Shown: positions 39,034 to 49,900 of the stretch, one piece after another
Layout of the letters: the number at the start of each line of letters is the position of its first letter
How positions within the stretch are numbered: the first letter of the stretch is position 1
DNA from: Gordonibacter massiliensis (ex Traore et al. 2017)
GTDB taxonomy: Bacteria > Actinomycetota > Coriobacteriia > Coriobacteriales > Eggerthellaceae
Length of the DNA: 64,000 nt
Reading direction: 5' to 3'
Assembly (NCBI GenBank): GCA_900170005.1
Contig: LT827128.1
Coordinates: 1,426,001-1,490,000, forward strand
The notes under the pieces: model-generated
Databases searched by the model: none
Seen by the model: the letters and a program-made list of their open reading frames with translations, nothing else
Told to the model about the DNA's origin: nothing
Position numbers and translations under genes: made by a program

Positions 39034-41079
39034 TTGGAAACGCTCATGCTCGCACTGCTCATGCTCGCCGCTGTCCTGCTCTCATCCGTCATCGACCAGC
39101 TCGTTCCCAAGATATCCTCCCCCCTTATTCAAATCGGCTTGGGCCTGCTCATAGCCTTGTTCGCCTCCTCGCAAATCAACATCACGCTCGATCCCGATCT
39201 GTTCCTGGTCATGTTCATCGCACCCCTGCTGTACGACGAGGCCAAAAACGTGGACAAGGGCGCCCTGTGGAAGAACCGCCGCCCGGTGCTGTCCCTGGCC
39301 ATCGGCCTGGTGGTGGTCACGGCCCTCATCATCGGCTTCGCCGTCGAATGGCTGGAACCCTCGATCAGCCTGTTCGCCGCCTTCGCGCTGGGCGCGGCGC
39401 TCGGTCCCACCGACGCCGTGGCCGTGGCCTCGCTGTCCAAGGACACGGACATCGCGCCGCGCAACAAGAGCATCCTGGAGGGCGAGTCGCTCATCAACGA
39501 CGCCTCGGGCATCGTGGCGTTCCAGTTCGCCATCGCCGCAGCCACCACGGGCACGTTCTCGCTGCTGAACGCGTCGCTCGACTTCGTGGTCAGCTTCTTC
39601 GGCGGCATCATCATCGGCGTGGCGCTGGGCTACTTCGGCAACTTCCTCGTGCGCCGCGTGCGCTCGTGGGGGCTGGAGAACACGACGTTCCACGTACTGT
39701 TCGAGGTGTTCACGCCGTTCATCGTCTACCTGGTGGCCAACGCGCTCGGCACGAGCGGCATCATCGCCGTGGTGGCGGCCGGCCTGGTGAACGTCATCTC
39801 CCCGCGCACCATCGGCCCGTCCATCTCGCGCATGAACATCGTCTCGTCCAGCGTGTGGCGCGTGCTGTCGTTCGCGCTGAACGGCATCGTGTTCGTGTTC
39901 TTGGGCACCCAGCTGCCGAAGGCCATGCGCAGCACCTGGGACGACGTGAGCATCGACAACGGCATGCTCATCGGTTACGTGCTGCTGCTCACGCTCATCT
40001 ACGTGGTGGTGCGCTTCGTGTGGCTGTTCGCCATGGAGCGGGTCCATGGCCACAAGGAGCCTGCTGATCGGAAACCGGGCTGGCGCGCCGACCTGCACTC
40101 GGCCCTGGTCATGGCGCTCGCCGGGCCGAAGGGCACCATCACGCTGGCCGTGGTGCTCACCATACCGCTGTACTACCTCGACCCCGCGAAGGGCATGGTG
40201 GCCTTCCCCCAGCGCGAGCTCATCATATTCCTGGCTTGCGGCGTGATCGTGGTCACGCTGCTGCTGGCCACGTTCGTGGTGCCCCTCCTCGCGCCGAAGA
40301 AGCCCCTGACCGATGAGGACGCGCGCTGCGACGAGACGCAAGTGAGCCTGGAGATACTGCGCTCCGTCATAGAGGAGCTGGCGGCACGCCAAACCATCGA
40401 GAACCGCGCGGCCACGCAGACCGTCATCCATTCGTACAACCAGCGCATCGCACGCATCAAGGGAAGCAACGACATCGTGGACGAGCCGAACACCGAGTTG
40501 CGCCTGCGGGCCCTGGAATGGGAGCAGGACTACGTGCTGAAGCTCATCGAGAGCGAGGAGGTCTACCCCATCGTGGGCTACCAGTACCTCAGTCGCCTCG
40601 CGCACATCGAGAACCTGCTCAAGCACCACGCGGGACGCTGGTCGCTGCAAAACGCCTACCTGCGCCTGCGCGCGCTCGCCCGCACGGGCTGGCACCGGCT
40701 GCTCAGCGGCCTGCCCGGCGTGAGCCCCACCGAGCGCACCCAGGCCATCCGCGCGCTGCAGATCAGCGGATCCGAGCACGTCATCGAGAAGTTGCAGGCC
40801 ATGCTCACCTCGCCCGAGTGCGACGAGCCGGCCGAGGACGTGAGCGCGCTGGTCATGGAGTACCAGCGCACCATAACGCTCCTGCGCAACGCGAACCCTT
40901 CCATCACCGCGTTCACGAACACCGCCGACAAGGCCGTGGACATCGAGCGCCTGGGCCTGCGCCTGGAACTCGAGCAGATACAGACCCGCTACGAGGACGG
41001 CCAGCTCTGCCGCTCCTCCGCCAAACGCCTCCGCGAGAACGTGTACCTGATGCAAGTCGACCTGGAAGACAACGTCTAG
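39034..41079 (+). CDS. CPA1-family Na+/H+ antiporter (NhaP-like) with a long cytoplasmic tail
   Basis: 681 residues. Exchanges Na+ (or K+) for H+ across the membrane. About 12-13 helices occupy residues 1-415. Ion-site motifs are visible: LGPTDAVAVASL on the fourth unwound helix and EGESLINDASGIVAFQ with the conserved Asn-Asp pair, plus MALAGPKGTITLAVVL. The final ~250 residues are a soluble helical tail (SLEILRSVIEELAARQTIE, ELRLRALEWEQDYVLKLIESEE), probably regulatory. TTG 39034 is chosen because a perfect AGGAGG lies 7 bases upstream (39021-39026). An upstream in-frame ATG at 38971 has no ribosome site and would add 21 polar residues. Confidence 0.92.
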   Translation: METLMLALLMLAAVLLSSVIDQLVPKISSPLIQIGLGLLIALFASSQINITLDPDLFLVMFIAPLLYDEAKNVDKGALWKNRRPVLSLAIGLVVVTALIIGFAVEWLEPSISLFAAFALGAALGPTDAVAVASLSKDTDIAPRNKSILEGESLINDASGIVAFQFAIAAATTGTFSLLNASLDFVVSFFGGIIIGVALGYFGNFLVRRVRSWGLENTTFHVLFEVFTPFIVYLVANALGTSGIIAVVAAGLVNVISPRTIGPSISRMNIVSSSVWRVLSFALNGIVFVFLGTQLPKAMRSTWDDVSIDNGMLIGYVLLLTLIYVVVRFVWLFAMERVHGHKEPADRKPGWRADLHSALVMALAGPKGTITLAVVLTIPLYYLDPAKGMVAFPQRELIIFLACGVIVVTLLLATFVVPLLAPKKPLTDEDARCDETQVSLEILRSVIEELAARQTIENRAATQTVIHSYNQRIARIKGSNDIVDEPNTELRLRALEWEQDYVLKLIESEEVYPIVGYQYLSRLAHIENLLKHHAGRWSLQNAYLRLRALARTGWHRLLSGLPGVSPTERTQAIRALQISGSEHVIEKLQAMLTSPECDEPAEDVSALVMEYQRTITLLRNANPSITAFTNTADKAVDIERLGLRLELEQIQTRYEDGQLCRSSAKRLRENVYLMQVDLEDNV

Positions 41080-41122
41080 CGGAACCGCGTTTGGGGCTTC
41101 TGGACGAAGCCGATTTCTGGGC

Positions 41123-41175
41123 CTCTATGCTAAACCGCTGTTGGCATGCACCCAGCCAGGTTGTCATCCTGAGCG
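41123..41175. repeat. Dispersed repeat, family I, uninterrupted unit
   Basis: CTCTATGCTAAACCGCTGTT (41123-41142) then GTCATCCTGAGCG at 41163-41175. This is the intact version of the unit split by the insertion sequence at 25785-27438. The opposite arm of the family I hairpin is missing here. No gene lies in the 41080-41355 spacer. Confidence 0.75.
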
Positions 41176-41296
41176 GAGGCTGATCGTGCCGGAAGGCTTG
41201 AAACCGCCCGGTGCAAGGGCGATCTGCGGCATAGAAGCACGGGATGGCCATTCTTTAGCGTTCTGGGCCGCAAGAAGCCCGAGGCTGTTCACATGA

Positions 41297-41329
41297 AAAG
41301 GCCGCCCGGCTCGATGCCGGGCGGCCTTT
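41297..41329. terminator. Bidirectional terminator after argS and the antiporter gene
   Basis: 14-bp perfect stem AAAGGCCGCCCGGC / GCCGGGCGGCCTTT with a 5-base loop. The tail is TTTGTTG on the plus strand and TTTTCATG on the minus strand, 26 bases past the argS stop. Confidence 0.88.
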
Positions 41330-41355
41330 GTTGAGGCGCTTTTGCTTTCCGCTGC

Positions 41356-43083
41356 TTACATCTTGGCGGGAGCGGTGACGCCCAGCAGGTCCAGCGTTTT
41401 TGCAAGGACGATACGGGTGGCGTCCACCAGGGCCAGGCGAGCGTTCTTCACGCTCTCCTCCTCGCCGATGACGTGGCAGTTCGTGTAGAACGAGTGGAAC
41501 AGCGACGCCAGGTCCTGCGCGTAGTGCGTCAGGCGGAACGCGGCGCGGTCGCGGGCGGCCTGGGCCACGAGCGGGCCGAAGTCGTCCATCTTGCGCATGA
41601 GGGCAAGCTCGGACTCGTGCGTGAGCGGCGAGAGGTCGACGTTCGCCGGGATCACCTTCGCGGCCAGCTCGTCCATGGACATATCGCCGGCCTCGGCGGC
41701 TGCGGCGTCGTTGGGGCCTGCCGCCTTACGCAGGATGGAGCAGATGCGGGCGTGCGCGTACTGCACGTAGTACACCGGGTTCGACGCGTCCTTCTTCTTC
41801 GCCACCTCGATGTCGAAGTCGATGGGCTGGTCGGAGGACTTCGCCAGCATGAGGTAGCGCGTGGCGTCCACGCCCACCTCGTCGATGAGCTCCTCGAACG
41901 TGATCATCTCGCCCGTGCGCTTGGACATGCGCACGGCCTCGCCGTCGCGGAACAGGTTCACCAGCTGGCCGAGCATGATCTCCAGCGCGCCGGGCCAGCC
42001 CCACGCGGCCAGCATGGCCTCGCAGCGGGCGATGTAGCCGTGGTGGTCGGCGCCCCAGATGTTGATGAGGTGGTCGAAGCCGCGCTCCATCTTGTTGTAG
42101 TGGTACGCCACGTCGCTCATGAAGTACGTCATCTCGCCGTTGGCCTTGATGAGCACGCGGTCCTTCTCGTCGTCGAACGCGCTCGACTTGAACCAGGTGG
42201 CGCCGTCCTTGACGTAGATGTAGCCCTTCTCGTCCATGGCCTCGAGGCTGCGGTCGACCGCGCTCTTGCCCGTCTCGTCGGGCACGTACAGGCTGCGCTC
42301 GGAAAACCAGCACTCGAACGTGGTGCCGAAGCGCTCGGTCACGCGGTGCTGCTCGGCCAGCTCGTAGGCGTAGGCGCGCTCGCGGAAGTTCTCCATGCGC
42401 TCCTTCGGGTCGGCGTCGAGCCACTTGTCGCCGTCCTCGTCGATGATGGCCTGCGCGATGTCCTTCACGTAGGAGCCGGCGTAGCACGCCTCCGGCATCT
42501 CCACGTCGCGGCCCAGCAACTGCTGGTAGCGCACGGCCACCGACTCGCCGAAGTTGTCCATCTGCGTGCCGGCGTCGTTGATGTAGAACTCCTCGAACAC
42601 GTCGTAGCCCGCATGGCGCATGACGCGCGCCGTGGCGTCGCCCAGCGCGGCCCAGCGGCCGTGGCCCACGTGCAGGGGGCCGGTGGGGTTCGCCGAGATG
42701 TACTCGAGGTTGATCTTGCGCTCGCCCTCGGGGATCTCGCCCTTGCCGAAGTCGCCCTTCTCCGCGCGCGCCGTGGCGACGACGCCCTGCAGGACGGCGT
42801 TAGCCAAGCGGATGTTGATGAAGCCGGGACCGGCGATGTCCACCGAGGCGACCAGGTCGTTCTCGGGAAGGTGGTCGACTATGATCTGGGCGATCTCGCG
42901 GGGGTTCTTCTTGGCGAGCTTCGCCGAGCGCATGGCCACGGTGGAGGCCCAGTCGCCGTTGCTCTCGTCGCGCGGACGTTCCAGCGCCGCTTCGGGAGCC
43001 TGCTCGAGCTCGAGCGATCCGTCCTCGCACGCGGCCGCGACGGCTGCGTCGATCAGCTGTTCAAGTTGTTCGCGAATTTGCAT
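41356..43083 (-). CDS. argS: Arginyl-tRNA synthetase
   Basis: Attaches arginine to tRNA-Arg; class Ia enzyme, 575 residues. The HIGH-type motif is HVGHG at residues 128-132 in EYISANPTGPLHVGHGRWAALGD, and the KMSKS-equivalent is VRMSKRTGEMITFEELID. The N-terminal Add-1 domain (MQIREQLEQLIDAAVAAAC) and the C-terminal anticodon-binding DALR domain (QDLASLFHSFYTNCHVIG) are both present. ATG 43083 follows AGGAAAGACGC; a further upstream in-frame ATG at 43113 would place that site inside the gene. It is divergent from the acetyltransferase gene. Confidence 0.96.
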   Translation of the reverse strand: MQIREQLEQLIDAAVAAACEDGSLELEQAPEAALERPRDESNGDWASTVAMRSAKLAKKNPREIAQIIVDHLPENDLVASVDIAGPGFINIRLANAVLQGVVATARAEKGDFGKGEIPEGERKINLEYISANPTGPLHVGHGRWAALGDATARVMRHAGYDVFEEFYINDAGTQMDNFGESVAVRYQQLLGRDVEMPEACYAGSYVKDIAQAIIDEDGDKWLDADPKERMENFRERAYAYELAEQHRVTERFGTTFECWFSERSLYVPDETGKSAVDRSLEAMDEKGYIYVKDGATWFKSSAFDDEKDRVLIKANGEMTYFMSDVAYHYNKMERGFDHLINIWGADHHGYIARCEAMLAAWGWPGALEIMLGQLVNLFRDGEAVRMSKRTGEMITFEELIDEVGVDATRYLMLAKSSDQPIDFDIEVAKKKDASNPVYYVQYAHARICSILRKAAGPNDAAAAEAGDMSMDELAAKVIPANVDLSPLTHESELALMRKMDDFGPLVAQAARDRAAFRLTHYAQDLASLFHSFYTNCHVIGEEESVKNARLALVDATRIVLAKTLDLLGVTAPAKM

Positions 43084-43239
43084 GGTGAGCGTCTTTCCTG
43101 TTCGATAGTCCAAACGGTTGCATATCGGACGATTTTACCACCTTTTCCCCACACGGGGGGCCGCGCGCTCCCAACGTCCGGACGGCGTGGCTCGTTATGC
43201 AGAAAACGCACACACGACCTCGGACAAGACCCGCCGCCT

Positions 43240-43261
43240 TGCGCAGGTTCGCCCACCTGCG
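43240..43261. promoter_or_regulatory. Dyad in the argS/acetyltransferase divergent spacer
   Basis: GCGCAGGT (43240-43247) and ACCTGCGC (43254-43261) with a 6-base spacer, 47 bases before the acetyltransferase ATG. It may be an operator or 5' hairpin; no clear promoter hexamers could be fixed around it. Confidence 0.35.
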
Positions 43262-43307
43262 CGCCTTGTGGTATCGTGGACGCCGACACCCACGGGAAAG
43301 GACGTTC

Positions 43308-43745
43308 ATGGAATACCGGTTCGAGCAAGGGAACTTCGCGGACGCGCGCATCGTGCGCACCCGCGTGTTCATGGAGGAGCAGGGGTTCGCCAACGAATTC
43401 GACGACGTCGACGAGGATCCGCGCACCGTCCACGTGACCATGTACGACGCCGACGGGGCGCTCGTGGGCTGCGCGCGGACGTTCCCCGACCCCGACCATA
43501 CGGACGAGCCGGGTCGTTGGGTGTTCGGACGCTTGGCGGTGCTGCCCGAGGCGCGCCACGGCGGACGCGGTGCGGCGCTGCTGGCCGAGTCCGAGCGCCT
43601 GGCACGGGCGGCCGGCGCCGTGGAGATGCACCTGCACGCCCAATGCCGCGTCACCTCGTTCTACGAGCGCGTGGGCTACGAGCAGTACGGCCCCGTGGAG
43701 CTCGACGAGCACGTGGAGCACATTTGGATGAGGAAAACGCTCTGA
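43308..43745 (+). CDS. GNAT family N-acetyltransferase
   Basis: 145 residues. Transfers an acetyl group from acetyl-CoA to an amine. The acetyl-CoA loop is RLAVLPEARHGGRGAALLAESERLA (R/QxxGxG/A variant as RHGGRGA). HLHAQCRVTSFYERVGYEQYG is the typical C-terminal strand and Tyr-bearing loop, as in ElaA-like members. The N-terminus (YRFEQGNFADARIVRTRVFMEEQGF) matches the ElaA-type substrate side. Acceptor unknown. ATG 43308 has GGAAAGG upstream. A long perfect inverted repeat and then a terminator follow. Confidence 0.9.
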   Translation: MEYRFEQGNFADARIVRTRVFMEEQGFANEFDDVDEDPRTVHVTMYDADGALVGCARTFPDPDHTDEPGRWVFGRLAVLPEARHGGRGAALLAESERLARAAGAVEMHLHAQCRVTSFYERVGYEQYGPVELDEHVEHIWMRKTL

Positions 43746-43753
43746 GTCTTGTC

Positions 43754-43850
43754 CCCCTTGCCTCGGTTGGGCGGAAGCCGTGCGGCACTCCTCGCACACT
43801 TCGCGAAAGCTCGTCGTACCGCACGGCTTCCGCCCAACCGAGGCAAGGGG
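43754..43850. repeat. Perfect 32-bp inverted repeat downstream of the acetyltransferase
   Basis: Left arm 43754-43785 (opens CCCCTTGCCTCGGTTGGGCG) and right arm 43819-43850 are exact complements around 33 bases. It begins 9 bases after the GNAT stop and lies ahead of the terminator at 43888. Unrelated in sequence to families I and II. Confidence 0.88.
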
Positions 43851-43887
43851 CGCGCCACAGATCTTGTGGGTGAGGGGGAAAGACAGA

Positions 43888-43924
43888 AGGAGGGAGGGGC
43901 TTTGTTCCCCTCCCTCCTCTTTTT
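43888..43924. terminator. Terminator between the acetyltransferase and the first giant adhesin
   Basis: 12-bp perfect stem AGGAGGGAGGGG / CCCCTCCCTCCT (43888-43899, 43907-43918) with a CTTTGTT loop and a CTTTTT tail on the plus strand. The adhesin stop codon overlaps the tail, so it may serve both convergent genes. Confidence 0.85.
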
Positions 43925-46900
43925 AGTTGCGGTTGCGGCGGCGGATTATGATCGCTGCTGCGATGGCTATCGCGGCCACGACGGCGGCGCCGACGATGAC
44001 GGGGATGAACGGCGCCCAAGGGTCGCCGGTGCGGACGGCGGGATACGCGGCCGCTTTGGCGGGCGCCGGGACGCGCTGGTCCGTCATCTCCACGCGCTGG
44101 ACGTGGTCCTCGCCGGGCGCGACACGGGGATTCTCGACGGTGAACGTCACGTCGTCGGCCTTCAGGTAGCCGGACGGGGGCTCGAGCTCCTGCAGGCGGT
44201 ACGTCTTTCCCGCCGCAAGCTCGCCCTCGATCGCTCGGCCCTCGCTCGACGAGGACGTCCACGGCTCCCCCACGGCGACGCCAGCCTGGTCGACCACTTG
44301 CAGCTTGGCGCCAGCCAGCAGGTTGCCCTCGGGGTCCTTCTTCTCGAACAACATCGTCACCTGGGGTTCGTTCCATACGATGACGCCGTTCTCGTCGATC
44401 TTGGCCGTGCCCAAGCCGTCATCGAACGCGACGACCTTCGGCACGCCGTCGTCGCCCAGCGCGAACGTGACGGACACGGGGTTCTTCGACACCAGGCATC
44501 CGTCGGGAGCCTCGAGCTCGCAGATCACGTACTCCTGATCCATGACGACGCCTTCGAACGCCAGGTGCCCGTCGGCGTCGGTGACGGCCTTCGTGATGAG
44601 CTGCAGGCCGCCTGCGGGCGCCGGATCGGCCGAAGCCTGCGCGGGAGCGCGCTGGTAAAGCCCGTACGTGGAACCGGGCAGCACCTTGCCCTCGTCGGTT
44701 TCCGAAACCTTCTTGAGATGGATGTCGGCGCGGTGCACGTCGTTCACCACCTGGGTCAGCACGCCGTCCCCGCCTACGGGGGCGAAGCGCTCGATGGTGC
44801 CATCCGCCGCGATAACCAGCTCGTAGACCGCGCCGTCCGACACGCGGCCGTCGGGAACCGTCGTCTCGTGCACGTAGTAGGTGCCGGCGGGAACCCTGTC
44901 GAACCTCACCTGTCCGTCGACGCCGCTCGTCGCCGCATCGACGGGTTGCGCGAGGGACGAGTCGCGGCAGATCGTGAACTCCGCATCCTCGAGCGGTCGC
45001 AGGGCGGCGGGGTCTTCGGCCCCCAAGCTCGGGTCCGAACAGCTCTCAACGTACTGCTCCACCTTCGCGAAGCCGAACTCGATGGGGTCGTTGCGCACCG
45101 CGCCCAGGTCGACGGACGGCGTTTGATCGGCGTTGGTGCTTCCGACAGAGAACGCGAGCTTGTCGCCGAGCACCCGGTAGCCGTCGGCCCTCGTCTCCTG
45201 CAGGTAGTAGTCTCCCCAAGTCAGCCCCGCGATATCGAGCGCGCCCGAAGCAGCCGGCGCACCTGCGGCATCGCCGGGCGACGCGTACGCATAGCCGGTC
45301 TTGAACGTGCCGAGCGCCGTTCCAGGGTCTGCGGCGTCGTAGAGCTCGAACTCCACGTCGTCGAGCGCGGCGCTCGTCTCCGCATCGACCTTCTGCAGCG
45401 AAACCGAGCCGAGCTTGCGCTCGTTAGCCACGGTGCCGTCGCGGTACAGCGCGTTCTCCACGCTCAGGCGGTACTTGTCGACCGTGGCTTGGTCGACGCT
45501 CTCGCGCAGCTCGAGCTCCCCGCCCTGGAAGTCGGCCGTGTTCTCCACCGTGAACGTGGCGGTGTAGGGGTTGTCGGCGTCCAGCGCGTAGCCCGGCGCC
45601 GCCTGCGTCTCCTGGACGCGGTACGTCCCCTTCTCCGTCATCGCGAACGCCACCATGCCGAACTCGTTCGTGGAGACGGGCGGCCCCACGGCGACGAACC
45701 CGCCCGCGCCGTCCGACTTCGACAAGGCGAATTGGGCGCCCGCCAACGGCTCGCCGCTGGTTTCGTCGACCTTGTACACCGACACGGACGAATGGAAGCT
45801 CGCGTTGTCCACGAGCACGTCCACCGTGGTGCCGTGCTGCGCCTCGCCGACGGAGAACGTCCGGTGCGTCCGGTCGATCACCGCATCGTCGGGCGCAGCG
45901 GTTTCCACGAAGTAATAGCTTCCCTCGGGAAGGCCCTCCACCCGTATCTTGCCGTCCGGGTCGGTTGCGAGCCCGCTTCGCAGCGCGCTGGGAGCCCCCT
46001 GCTGGTAGAGGTCGAACACGACGCCCTCGAGCGGCCCCGCCCCGTCGCGGGTCTTGGTCAGCTCGACGTCCGCCTTGACGGCCACGTTGCGCAGCGAAAG
46101 CCGCAGGCCGTCGGGGGACACGCAAGCGGCGGGCGAGCCGTCCCGCAGATCGGGATTGCCCGTCACCTCGATGGCGCCCGCGTCGTTCAGCTTGAACGTT
46201 ACGGCGTCGGACCAGGTGAGGTAACCGCTCAGACGATCGGACTCCGTCAGCGTGTACGTTTCGCCCACGATGAGCTCGCCCGCGAATTCGCGGGAATCCG
46301 TCCCCGATGTCCAGGAAACGTCGGAGTCGGCGGTGCCGGCGAACCGGCCCGAAAGCTTCAGATGCGCGCCGGCGAGCGGGCTGCCCCCGTCGTCGGTCTT
46401 GGCGATGGACACCTGCGTCTTGGCGTTGCCGACGGACCCGAGGTCGATGCCGGAAGCAGCGTTGCCCGCATCGATAATGAACGTGTCGGAATAAGGCGCG
46501 TCGCCAAGCCGATAGCCGTCGGGCGCCTTCGTCTCCGCGATGGCGTAGGAACCCCAGGCGAGATCGCTCGCGCTCAACGTGCCGTCGGGACCGGTCGTGT
46601 ACGTGACAGTGTTGCCGTCAGGGCCGGTCAGCTCGAACTCGGCTCCCCCGAGCTCCACGGCCATGCCCTCCTCCACCTTGGTCAGCGTCATCGAGCCGGG
46701 AATGCGCGTGTTCGTGACGCCCGCGCCGGTCCAGGTGCCGCCCGTTTTGGTCACCACGACGCCGGGCGCCGCCGTGCCCTCGTTGACCTCGACCGTCTTG
46801 CCGCTGTCGCCTTCCGCCAATTCGAACGTGGCCGAGAAGGCGTCGCGGTAGCCCACCGGCACCGTCGTCTCCGTCAAGGTGTAGACGCCCTTTTTCAGGT

Positions 46901-49900
46901 TGGAGGCGGCGAACCTTCCGTCCGCGCTCGTCAAGACGGTGTTCGCGACGGAACCGCCGCTGGCGGGCTGGTAGGACAGCGTGAACTCCGCGCCCGCCAG
47001 CGCCTCGCCGCTCGTGCCGTCCAGCTTGTCCAGCACCAGCGACGCCGAGAACGGGGCGTTGACGGCGGACACGGCGACCGGCGCGCCCGTGGCGCGGTAG
47101 TCGTCAGCGTTCGTGACGGAGAAATCCCAATGCCGGGCGTCGAGCACGGTGTCGTCGGTGGCCTTGGTTTCCACGAAATAGTAGTCGCCCACCTCGAGGC
47201 CGCCATTCAGCGGAGGCGCGGCGGTCGCGGAGCTCCACGTTCCGGACGCGCCGATCGCAAGGTGCTCGGCCAGCAGCGTGCCGTCGCCCTCGTACAGGCT
47301 GAACTCGGTGCCGCGAACCGTGCCCGGCGCGCCGCCTTCGATGGTCTTGGTCAGCTCCACCTGGGCTTTCGCAAGGCGGTCCTTCATGGTGATCGTGATG
47401 CCGCCGGCCACGCTGCCCGAAACCGCGCCGAGCGTCGTGCTCGCGATGGACCCGTCGGGTTTGAGCGTGAACGGGATGTCGACCGCGGTGGCGTAGACCG
47501 CCGGCGTCTTCGTCTCTTTGAGCACGTAGCTGCCGGCCGGCAGGCCGAGCAGCTCGTTGTTCGACCCCACGCTCATCGTCGCCCCGAGCACCGTCGCGCT
47601 CACGTCGCCGGAAGCGCTGCGCTTCCACACCGCCAACGCGGGATCGGACGGGGACGCGCCGGCCTGGAACACCGACAGCTCCACGTCGTTCACGGGCATG
47701 CCCGTGTCGGCGTCGACCTTGTCCAGCTTGAAGGCGGTCAGCTCGTTGGCCACGACCCTGCTGCCGGCCGCGCCGTCGCCCACCACGTGCACCTGCCCCG
47801 GCGCGTCGGCCGTCACCGTCACGGGGTAGCTGCCCGCGTTCAAAGCGTAGCCGGGAGCCGGAGCCGTCTCGGTCACGGTGTAGGTTCCCGCAGGAACGTT
47901 GGCGAACACCGCCTGGCCCTTCTCCACCGGCGTGGAGTGGTCGCCGTTGTTCGAGTCTTTCCAGCTCACCGCGCCGTCGGCAGAGGCCGACACGACGGTT
48001 CTCGTGTACGAGGCGCCCGACGAGGTGGTGCCGGACAACTTGAACGTGGCTCCGGGCAGCGGTTGGCTGGGCACGCCTCCCACGGTTCCCACCTTGTTGG
48101 CGATCACTGCGGCATCGAGCGGGGTGTTGGACAGGGCGCTGGTCCCGTAGACGGAAACGACGTGCCTTAGGGCGTTCGCCCCCACGGTTTGCCAGGTGTA
48201 GCGGTTCGAGCCGTCGGCCTCGACGGTGAACGCGGGGGTGTTCGCGGCGCCGCCCTGCGGCAGCACGAAGTCATCGTGCGTGGCCACCTCTTTGAAGTAG
48301 TAGCTGCCCGGCGTGAGGCCGTTGCCGATCGGCTCGCCGGTGAAGTCGTTGACGAGGGACGAGCCCTTCGTCGTCACCGTGCCGTCCGCGCTGCTCGAGA
48401 AGCTGCCGCTCCGGTTCACCTTCGCATCGTCGCTTCCATCGCCAGCTGCGCCCACTCGGTACAGGTCGAACCGCACGTCCTTCAGCGGAGTGCCGTTGTC
48501 GTCGGTTTTATCGAACGAGGCGTGGCCCACGATGCGCTCGTTGCGCATGGTGACGGTTCTGGAGCCGGCGCTCGCCGCGTTGCCGTACGCCGCGTTCGCA
48601 TCGAGCCCGGCAGGGTTGTGCAGGTCGAGCACCGTCATCTTGCCGAATTCGTCGATTGAGAACTCGATGCAGGCGAGGATGCCCGATTCCAACGCCCCGT
48701 CGTTCACGGCCAGGTGGCCGCCGGGAACCTCCGTCTCGATGAAGCGGTACGTCGCGTCGCGGGCCACCGTGACGGACTTGTCGGTACCGGCGGCCGTTTC
48801 GTACGCTTCGACCGTTTCCCACGAAGAGCCGTTCTGCCTCTGCAGTTCGACCTTGGCCCCCTGCACGCGAACGCCGAACTGGTCGAGCTTCGCCAGCTTG
48901 ACGGGAGCGGTGCCGTCCGACACCTTGATGGCTTTCCCGTCGACGGCGCCCGGACCGGACAGCACGCGCGCCTTGCCGTACGCGTCGACCGAGAACTTCA
49001 CGTCTTGGAACTTGACGAGCTGCAGATCGTCGGGCGCCTGGTCTTCGGCCAGCACGTACGTGCCGGCAGGCAGCCCGGCCAGACTCCAGGCGAACGTCTG
49101 GGTGTCGGGGTCGGTCACCGTCACGGTGAACGGATTGCCGTCGAAGGGGCTCTTGGCGATGTCCGACCCCTTGTTCCCCGCCGCGTCGGTCTTGTACACC
49201 GAAAGCTTCGCGCCGGTGAGCGAGGTGCCGCCCGGCGAGGTCTTCACCGCTTCGAGCACCGTCTTCTCGTTCTCGATCGTCGAGGTGTCGACGCCGGTGC
49301 CGCGCGGATCGTAGTTCACGCCCCACACGTCGCTACCCTGGTCGTCCATCCCGTACGTGACTTCGAAGTACTTCATGCCCTCATAGGCCGCGTAGCCGTC
49401 CTGGGGGCTCGTCTCCTCCAGAGCGTAGCAGCCCCACGGCAGGCCCGCGATCTCGATCGATCCGTCCGACGCCTTGCTCGCGACGACCCCGTCCGGCGAG
49501 GCATCGCGGTCGAACGCGTACGCGCCGTCGCCGCCCGTCAGGCCCACCGGCACCTTCTTGGCGTTGCCGTAGCCGTCCGGGTAGAGCCAGAGCTTGAACT
49601 CGGACACGGGGTTGGCTATGTTGCCGGGGCTGTCGAACGTCTTGCTGACCCCGACCAGCCCGTCGGTCGTCTTGCGCGCGTTCGTCACCGCGACGTCCTT
49701 CGCGTTCGCCTTTCCGGCGTCGCCCGTTGTCAGATCGCCCTCGAGCACCTGGCCGCTGTAGCCGACCGGAGCCGACGTTTCTTTGTAGTAGTACGTCGTG
49801 TTCGCGGCCAAACCGTAGAACGGGACGGTGCCGTCGTCGCGCGACACGCCCGTCTTGAACAGCTGGGTGAACGCCGGATCCTTGTACAGCTCGAACACCA

